Shown here: positions 56,426-64,000 of the stretch, piece by piece
Layout of the letters: every line of letters starts with the position of its first letter
Numbering within the stretch: the first letter of the stretch is position 1
From: Nectonema munidae
Taxonomy: Eukaryota > Nematomorpha > Nectonematoida > Nectonematidae
DNA length: 64,000 nucleotides
Assembly (NCBI GenBank): GCA_030549495.1
Contig: JAUIRK010000105.1
Span: 1 to 64,000, forward strand
Direction: 5' to 3'
Made by a program: the position numbers and the translations under genes
The notes under the pieces: model-generated
Told to the model about the DNA's origin: nothing
The model's database searches: none
Seen by the model: the letters and a program-made list of their open reading frames with translations, nothing else

Positions 56426-58316
56426 ACGATTAACTGCGCAAAGAATGGCGGAGAGTGTGGTATCGGACAGGGCAATCACTTTAGAAGAAGCCTACTTCTT
56501 TAATAGTTGTGGTTGTGAGCAGCACTGCTGATTCAATCAGTTACCAACTCTCAAAGATGCAATGATCATCTCAAGATTAAAGGAATCTTCTTCGCCGTCA
56601 ACCAAAGCGCAAAACTTCAAAGCAGCCGTCTCATAAGTAAAACCATTTTCCTACTTCCATTCACACTCTCCATTTTGAGTATCCGTGATCACAGCCCTCT
56701 CTACTCATTCCATCGTGGCGTCCACTCAAATTATCCCTAACCCACCCCCTCCACTAAATGGAAGCGAAAACACTTGCTCACCAAAATACTCTGACCCGCA
56801 GAAGAATGTAGTTTTGTGCTTTCTTCCACCCACGGCCACAAAATAGGAAATGGTCTTAGAGAATATCGCGGGATGAATTCATCGCGTACCCACGAACCTG
56901 CCCAGCATTTTTGTAAACTCGCACGGACCTATATTTTTTGAAGAAAGGCGTTTCTCAAAATACTCTCACGACCCCAACTCAACACCGACTTTCAGTATAA
57001 CGACATTCTCTACAACCCCTTTACTAGATTCACAATATAAAATGAAGACTAAAAATTCGAATGTTTCGAGGTTCTTCCTTAAAATATAGCGTACGAGTAA
57101 GTTCCCTTCGCCATAAAAAGACTCCAGCAGTGCTATTTGAAAATGTCGTTGCGAGACGAGTTTGCAAATACGCACTCCTCGATATCAACATTAACCCATT
57201 TACGACCAATGTTCCTATTTTGGAACATAAGTAATTTCATCTTCGTCTGCTTTTTTCAATGACTTTGAATATAAATCGTCTGCGTTTTTTTTAGATATCG
57301 TCTGCTTTGCTTGGTCTTAAATGGGTTAAAACGCGCTGTAGGAAGGTGCATCTCATTTGATTCAGAGTTGACTCCACGCTGCGCGTCGAGAAAATGGCGA
57401 GTCATAGGAATTCCCTTGGCATCAGCTAACCCTTGTCCACATTCTAATAGTTCAGCTACGCTCAATTTTTGGCGCGCGCAACCCACGTGTCAGCCACATA
57501 CAAATTGTGTTTGCCTCTGGATCTCTGCTTCTCTTATCTTTTCTCTCCAAGAGAAGAAGCTGCTTCATTCTTTCCATTACCGTCTTGACTTTTGATAGCA
57601 CTCTTATCATTTCTTCAGCAAATCTCTTTTTCACTTCACAAACCTCGCATCTAACATTTCAATATCACAAATTGCATATTAATCGAAGCAAAGAAAAACA
57701 AACTTCTATCAGCTTTTACACAATAAGAACTTTCTCGAACAAATTGTAATCTTCATTACAGTTTTTCATCCTTCAACCACTGGAGTTCATGCGTGTATAT
57801 AACAACAATAGTATAATAACTTGTTTATTACAAAGTTATTTTAGATTAAAGCGATATAAAAAGCAGAAGTATTTGTTTTGTGATCAAATTAGTGTTTGGG
57901 ACATTTTGTATGCGACTTGTGCATTTTAACCTTTGCAAATTTAGATCGAACGTTAGAGATACGAGTTGATTTTTTGAAATTGAAAAAGGGCCATTTTAAA
58001 CGAATGAAAAAGGGACGTAGAGGGTAGGAACACAAAAGTAATAAGGTCTTAAATTTAGAAGTTGTACACTACTATTATAATTCACTTGCTTATTGCATAT
58101 ATTAATATAGTAGTCTCTGCGAGATACGACTCACCTTATTGCAGCACTCATAAAGTCGTGTATGAAGAAAAGTCCTTGCAGAGAGGAATGTTTTGCTCGG
58201 TCTGAATCTTCTTTTGAGCTCGCTCCTCAACAAGTCTTGTATTTTTTGTTCTGATCGATGAATGCATCTCCTTCTTTCTGAATTCTTTTTTCCTCTTCCT
58301 CACGTACTTCCTTCGT
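56426..58316 (-). CDS. Second unrecognised host gene with tiny introns
   Basis: Minus-strand exons chain with agreeing phases. Exon a, 58135-58316 (acceptor TTTCTTAG; reads KEVREEEEKRIQKEGDAF; it may contain a further short intron, since one in-frame stop intervenes; end FFIHDFMSAAIR, donor GTGAGT). Exon b, 57487-57650 (CEVCEVKKRFAEEMIRVLSK, then MERMKQLLLLERKDK). A 43-nt intron leads to exon c, 57333-57443 (GQGLADAKGIPMTRHFLDAQ, then NSESNEMHLPTA). Exon d is 57095-57177 (ICKLVSQRHFQIALLESFYG). A 46-nt intron leads to exon e, 57025-57048 (SSFYIVNL). Below 57.02 kb more exon-like pieces exist (for example TISYFVAVGGRKHKTTFFCG near 56.8 kb; FCALVDGEEDSFNLEMIIAS near 56.58 kb; a possible stop at 56426), but joins and frame are ambiguous. 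The N-terminus is predicted helical/coiled-coil. No family recognised. The 5' end above 58316 was not found. Confidence 0.4.
57195..57325 (+). mobile_element. TTAA-type (piggyBac-like) MITE, copy C, inside an intron
   Basis: A 131-bp element between TTAA at 57191-57194 and TTAA at 57326-57329. The termini CCCATTTACGACCAA and TTGGTCTTAAATGGG are inverted repeats. The interior is almost identical to 13634-13765, inverted. On the minus strand the right TTAA is intron positions 4-7 of the intron after exon c of the unnamed gene, so the insertion leaves the GT donor intact. Confidence 0.85.
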
Positions 58317-60424
58317 CTAAGAAATAGTTCCTCAAAATAAAACTTATTTTCCTCCATTTTGAACTGATCTCATCGATTCACCATTGTTATATTCTCCAAA
58401 GGATAATTGCCTATACACATTATAAAAAGAAAGAAAATTTTTTGTTTAAATTTAAAGTACCACACTTCTCATTACTAGGTCAGACAAGAGTCAATAGGCA
58501 ATTTTTGTTTTTCTAAAAGGCCTTCAAAATAAAAATTTTAGATATAATTTTTAAATATGAAAAACCCCTAAAGCAAAAATATTTGTTATAAATTAATAGA
58601 GACCGAATGACGAATTAGTGATTCTGCCAAAGAAAGCAACCAAAACATAAAACAATGCAAAAAATTGTTCATTTGGTGATCTTTGCTTTTGTTAAAATAA
58701 ATTTCGTTTTTAGTAAATCGGTATTATGCAATGTTCTAATAAATTGTCAATTACATTCAACAAAATGCCTTTGATTAAATAGAATTATGTAGATTAATTC
58801 ATTTCTCCATGTTCCAGGTAAAATCTAGGTTTCAATAATTTTACGTTGATAGGTGTGTGGTCAACAAAAGTTAACTTTTAATTAATAGGTCAACTTTAAT
58901 AGTCCATTTTTTGTAAGTAATTTAACAAGTAAGAATTCACAAAGCACTAAAAATAGATTTGATTTTTGGAGTTATTTGAAAACATTTTTAAATCAGGCAA
59001 CTATTTTCAGCTCTTATATTGTGAACATTAATAAATTTAATTGATGATTTCATAAAAGAGCTCGAAATTGAACTTCCAAAATCAATTGTTATCAAACGAT
59101 TTGAAAGGCTGTTTACTTTGAAATAGTAAGACAATGCGGTTGGCAAACTACTCAACGTGCTATAATTTCAGGATTTCTCCGCCCATTAATTGAAAAAATG
59201 GGACTTAAAAGTTAAATCAGATTTTGTGGTAGCAAATGAAGAAATAGTCCTTAAAATGAACAACAAAGAAAGAGAGAATAAAAAAGAACTTTTTGAGATT
59301 TAAACTTTTTGCAAACTCAATGGATACACAATTGAGAGGTCCTTTGTGCAAAATTGTACTATTATGAAAACTTTGGGGGAACTGGAAAGATTGTGGAAGG
59401 ATGAAAACACATTTTGGTGAATAAGAGATGAATTAAAGGATTTCTTGCGAGAGGTTTTGCTTGGTATTTGAAAAGAGGGATCTCGAGTTTCACTATGAAG
59501 ATGCGTTAGACTTATAATGCCGAAATATCTTCTCAAAGATAGGACTTGGTTTAGATGCGCGGATCATTCAACGACTGATCTAACACGCCTTACATACCAC
59601 TTCATTTTTGTGTGTAGCGAAAATCCGTGACATCATCACTACCCATTTAAGTCTTAGTGTACAGCTGAAGTGGGTGCATGCATACGCGCCATGCTAAGGC
59701 GCCAATAATTAATTATTGATGATTGATTGTAAAGATGATATGTGAGTAAGTTGGATTAAAATTTGGATACGCAACGCTAATTCTTACTAGTTTACTTTTC
59801 AAAACCAGCATTTTTCTAAGCTACATAATTTTTTCTTATCAACACATGTCTCCACAAAAAGAAGACGCAATCTTTTAACTCTTCAGCGAAAATATGGAGT
59901 CAGGGAAAACCTGATAAATGCAGGAAAAGTTTTCAAATTGCTATAGAAATGCGTGTTTGTAAAAGGCAAATACAGAACAAACAAAATTAAACCTGAAAAT
60001 TTATGGACTGATGATGATGCAAACTCAAATTCAAAACTTATCACAATTAAAAAAGGAAATTAAAAGATAAATAGTTTGATTTTTAGGGATTTTGAGGAGC
60101 AGGAAGAAAAGATATTGATGTATCAGGTTAGATAATCCAAGAAAAAGCACGAATACTATCTAAAGATTTAAAATTAGAAAAATTTGAGGCTTGGAACGGA
60201 CGGTTGCGCCGTTTTCAAGAGACATAACATTTCATGCTCTGTTTTATCCGAAAAAATGCAAACATAATTGAAGAAACAATCGAAAACAGGTGTTCGCGTT
60301 TTGTTTCCATCTGTGATCATTTCTGATTAGATTTAATGCTGATGAAGCAAGCAGCTTGTCACAGACAAATGTAGATGTATGAAAAATTCGAGAAATAGAA
60401 TTAATGTTCTTTTGTTGTAGCGCT
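58317..60424. other. Gene-free interval
   Basis: AT-rich. TTCTTATCAACACATGTC with CTCCACAAAAAGAAGA at 59832 is repeated at about 60578, just beyond the SINE (see findings). No domain in the short frames (for example minus 59300-59536). Confidence 0.4.
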
Positions 60425-60575
60425 ATGGGTAAAGGTACCACCGTGGGGTGTTTTCATCGAGAAGGCACAATTGCGCCGGTTGTATCGAACTATTAGAAAG
60501 TAGGCTTGATGCGGGATCGAACCCAAGACCTTGAGTTATCGAAACACAGTACCTAACCAACCTACTCACGCCCCC
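60425..60575 (-). mobile_element. tRNA-derived SINE (best-preserved copy)
   Basis: The reverse complement begins GGGGGCGTGAGTAGGTTGG (box-A-like), continues AAGGTCTTGGGTTCGATCCC (box B, GGTTCGATCCC), and then has a non-tRNA body with CGGCGCAATTGTGCCTTC and TCGATGAAAACACCCC, ending near GGTACC. The body matches 25.94 kb and the head matches 14.81 kb. The head has tRNA-like spacing but no intact cloverleaf, so it is a SINE, not a tRNA gene. A 3' tail was not resolved. Confidence 0.75.
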
Positions 60576-61399
60576 TTTTCTTATCAACATATGTCTCCAC
60601 AAAAAGAAGAACTTAAAAGAATTTAAGGGGTTCCTTCCTGCAAACACAACGTCAAGATCTCATTATAGAAAAAAGTGATTCGTCAAATTTTACTCAAATT
60701 GGATGAAGCAAAAATGCATTAGAACTTGCAAGTGGAGTTATACTCGATGCAATTGGTTGGCTCAGGAATCAAGCAAGAACTAATGTGGTTTTGCTCACAA
60801 TAAGACTCTAATTCTAGAAGCGTCGCGTAGTGTCGATGAAGATTTTCAGACTCTATATCAGGCATTGAATGGGAAGATTTTGATTCTACAACTATCACTA
60901 CACCTGGGAAGAAAAATTCGTGCTGGAGGGTTTGTGAAATCAATAGAGAAAGAGAGTGCTATGAAATAAAAGATGAACAAATAAATCAATGAGCCAAAAA
61001 AGCGCTCTCACTTATTCAGAAAAATTCGCGAAGGACTCAAGCAAAAGATAACGATTTAATATCAAAAAGCGCTTTTTCACTTCAATGATTTATCAGCAAA
61101 AATGTCAAACAAGGCAAAAAAAGCGCCTTTTTTGAAAATTTCATTTTTTACAGTACCATAAATTTCCCATTACAAAAGTGACTTAAATATGTTTAAACAC
61201 TGTTATAAGCTTTTCAAAAAAGTAACTTTTAAAATTATTTTTTAAAAGTAGGGTTAACTTTTATAACGATTCCCCCTCAATACGACTTTGACTTGGGATG
61301 GGGGAAATAAAAGCTTTTCTGTCTTAACTCGATTAGTGATGGGTGTCTAAACTAAAAAATTATTGCACAAAAATGGCTGAATCATAATCCCTTCAAATT
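60576..61399. other. Gene-free interval
   Basis: AAAAGCGC(C/T)TTTTT recurs near 61.00, 61.06 and 61.12 kb, a small local repeat. No gene seen. Confidence 0.4.
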
Positions 61400-61950
61400 T
61401 GGTGACTTTTGCTAAAGTTGCTAGATGCATCTTTTGATCCTTTTTTAATGGTAGTTTTGACCGTCTATGTCAATTAAAAATTTACAACAAAATGTTGACA
61501 TTATCTGTAGTTAACTAGGCGTCTATATTAAATATTCCCTTCAACTTTATATTTATATACAATTTTGAAGGTATTCCACTTTTATTATATATATTTAATC
61601 ATGGATACTTTTTAGAAAAAGTCAATCAAAGTGGTAAATATATCTAATTAAATATTCATTAAAATTTTGTATAAAATGTAACTTTTTATACTGGTTTCAT
61701 TTTTGAGCTGGTTTTGCATTCAGAGGCTTTAAATATCTACAAAGGTCAATCAAATTTGCCCTTTACGCCTGAAAGCTGTCTGCAAAAATATTTTCGAAAT
61801 GTAAAATAAAATATCGGTTTTTATTCTAAATCGATCGTGTTGATTTCATTTGTGGACTCGGATTTTGCGATTAGAGCATAAAAACGCGTGCAAATATCAA
61901 GCAAATTTGCCATCTTCGAAATCAAAGTGTGCAGCAAGAAGCATTAAAAT
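61400..61950 (+). repeat. Diverged tandem units related to the 50.87-52.02-kb array
   Basis: About three units share TTTTTATACTGGTTTCATTT / TTTATTCTAAATCGATCGTG, GGTCAATCAAATTTGCC / ATCAAGCAAATTTGCC and GTCTGCAAAAATATTTTCG with the larger array 10 kb away. Confidence 0.55.
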
Positions 61951-62609
61951 AGGAATTAATTCTCTAGATATCTTATTTTCATTTTCCTATTTCGCTTCAA
62001 GCTACAGCACCAGATCTAAAAGTTCTAATGTGTAATACTTTTTTCTGAGTTCGCCAAAACCTTTGTGTATCATGGCAGTCTCCAAAACCAAAGCCTCCTT
62101 GAACTGCACTATATGCATGCATAGTCAAATTCTTCTACATGCAGTGATGGCCTACGTTACCGGTCGAAGAGAAATTTTCTATTTTCAAACTTAACTTTTT
62201 CCGTAGCGTAAAATCGCATCGATGTTTAAAAAGAACTTTTCTCGTGAATGAATATTCGGTAAGAAAATAAATTTGCTATCATTGATATAAATACTAAATG
62301 ATATGCATGGCAAAGGAGTCTTATATATTTGTGGTGAACCATCGTAACATACCGCATGCTACCACCGTCCCCCACATGAGCACAATCACTCATTTTGAGA
62401 AATTTCCCTTACATCAGCCCTTTTACCCATACTATTGTAATCGTTAATCCAAAGTGTGCATATACCTTAGCATTTGCACTCAAATTTAGTTTATAAGCGC
62501 CCCTAAAACTTTAGATCCTTTTTATATAATTTCTTAACAAAATACAATATCAACTTTTCTTTCAACCAAAATTTTAATAACAACTGGAATTTAAAAACAT
62601 TTCATTTAA

Positions 62610-62800
62610 ACTTAAAATGATTTTTGACAGGTTTGATTGATTTTCATAAAAAAAAACAAAAAAACATCACCACTAGATTCAGCATATTTGAAATTTATAT
62701 GTAAAAATCTTTAAAATGCAAGAAAAGGAGAGGGGTGAAAAACGCATCATCACTTGAGCGGTCAAATTTTGGCCAACACTAATCGGATTAACCGAATGTT
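62610..62800 (+). repeat. Copy of the 13.05-kb dispersed repeat
   Basis: TTTTTGACAGGTTTGATTGA, TTTTCATAAAAAA, AACATCACCACTAGATTC and the tail CATCACTTGAGCGGTCAAAT with TTTGGCCAACACTAA match the other copies in order. It appears to be a 3' part of the unit. Confidence 0.65.
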
Positions 62801-64000
62801 TCATAGGATCAATAATAATTTATCAATTTTTTAAGTTTGATGCACATTTAGCCTCACTAATGATTTTGCACTTTTTAAAGGCCCAGATTGCTTTTTTAAT
62901 TCATCAGTGCATCATATCCCGTAAATTCATCGCCCGCAATTTACATTAAATACATCATACTAATACTTGGGCCGAAGGAAGTTTTTTTTACCAACATTGA
63001 TTTGGTTATATTGTCCCAATCAACATTTTAGTACACACTTGTTGAAACAAAATACAAAAATGACGTAGAGCTAAACTGCAAAAATCGAAGAGGCATCTCT
63101 TACACCTTACAAGGAAACTACTGGTGTGCTCTAAATGCCTTAATAAGACTTTAAGCCTTGAAAATCTTGCTTCAAAGATTTTTCACTTGCAAGAGAGCAG
63201 CTTCTTGTTCACGGATAAGATCTTTTTAAAACTGTCAATAATGGATGATTACACGACCTCCTAGTTATACTCAATGCACCACTACGCATCTTTACATTCA
63301 GACACAACATTGCCACTTTGACCATACATTTTTGCACGACAGATGCTGTGCCGGCACGCGTTTGTAGTCTAATCAAGTAGATTTAGGTCATTATTCACTT
63401 AATTCGCACATACTTTGGAAGCACTGCTTCATGAGAACACAAAGATTATAGTTAGCTGATGATACTACGCTTTGCCTTTTGCGGCTAAAATGTACCTTTT
63501 CGTCATATGTATCGAATATAGCTACTAAATATTTTAGTGAAGTGAAAGTTCATTTCGTTTTCTGCTTGCTGTGGTTCAGATATGTGATAGATAAGTCATG
63601 ATTATGACATCGTGCAATGGTAATAAAAATTTCCTTTGCCAATCCGATTTTATAGGCAAACGATAAACGCTAAAGAGGAATGTCATTTTGTTTTTACTGT
63701 TAATCACATGTAACATATGTTGTAATTTCAAGAGAACAAAAGGGTGGTAGTAATAGAGCATAAACTTGCATAACCAAGCACACTTAAGACACAGCTGCAA
63801 TTAGTTTAATTAAGTGGCGTCTCTATCTTAGATGATAAATTGTATAATGAGTTTGCTCCTTCTTTCACAGCTTTGTTAGTGAACCGAGCTACGTAAAGCT
63901 AAAATATATTCTATATTCGATGACATAATCGTATCAGTGCGAAAAATCATTGGCGTATAATCTAGACTTATTTGAGATGAAAAAGACGGACCGTAATAGG
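62801..64000. other. Gene-free interval to the window end
   Basis: AT-rich, only short frames without motifs (for example minus 63576-63800). No element recognised. Confidence 0.4.

Noticed and set aside
60430-60580. Possible functional tRNA gene
   Set aside because: Box A/B-like text is present, but no complete cloverleaf pairing, and related diverged copies with the same non-tRNA body exist; it is a SINE.
1-64000. CRISPR arrays, operons, prokaryotic promoters or riboswitches
   Set aside because: The window is eukaryotic with spliced genes; no regularly spaced short repeats of CRISPR type were seen.

Overview
This is a metazoan nuclear window. It is AT-rich, full of transposon remains, and has GC-richer islands that turn out to be exons of spliced genes. 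The evidence for an animal is a complete CNOT4 gene, a CTD small phosphatase (SCP/CTDSP-type) gene, and the transposon mix (Tigger, Tc1, hAT, FLYWCH/Mutator-like, piggyBac-like MITEs, several LINE clades, a Ty3/Gypsy fossil, tRNA-derived SINEs). Introns are bimodal: most are 47-60 nt, a few are 1.5-5.7 kb. At least one is GC-AG. That combination fits an invertebrate with compact introns and an expansion of short non-autonomous elements. A larvacean is one possibility, but the window does not prove a clade.

Layout. 0-2.6 kb: a LINE tail, then the 3' six exons of a CTDSP-like phosphatase (minus). 3.7-7.1 kb: an orphan exon-like ORF, a broken Tigger transposase (minus), and an intact intronless 551-codon ORF (plus) of a conserved but uncharacterised family with zinc-ligand-like Cys/His clusters and possible RNase H-like acidic residues. 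7.8-9.2 kb: a small-intron gene I cannot name (minus). 9.27-11.75 kb: a FLYWCH/Mutator-like element with terminal inverted repeats and a 9-bp target duplication, directly followed by a hAT remnant. 11.8-18.3 kb: mostly gene-free, holding tandem repeats, two back-to-back TTAA-flanked MITEs, a hAT-type MITE and a SINE. 18.3-25.3 kb: a LINE with RNase H and a (CCTA)n tail, a broken Ty3/Gypsy element, and a hAT (DUF4371-type) remnant in the opposite direction.

26.5-45.0 kb: CNOT4 on the minus strand, 12 coding exons whose lengths sum to 2427 nt (808 residues plus stop). All exon phases agree and the RING, RRM and CCCH domains are present. Its long introns hold LINE and Tc1 fragments. 45-56 kb: LINE fragments, dispersed repeats, a diverged ~145-bp tandem array and a second hAT-type MITE. 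56.4-58.3 kb: a second unrecognised small-intron gene (minus), with a TTAA-flanked MITE inserted right beside a splice donor. 58.3-64 kb: no gene seen; SINE and tandem repeats.

The host genes visible are RNA-polymerase-II/mRNA related (CTD phosphatase; CCR4-NOT E3 ligase), but nothing suggests co-regulation. The most interesting items are the intact 5.3-7.0 kb ORF, the two unnamed micro-intron genes, and the piggyBac-like MITE family.
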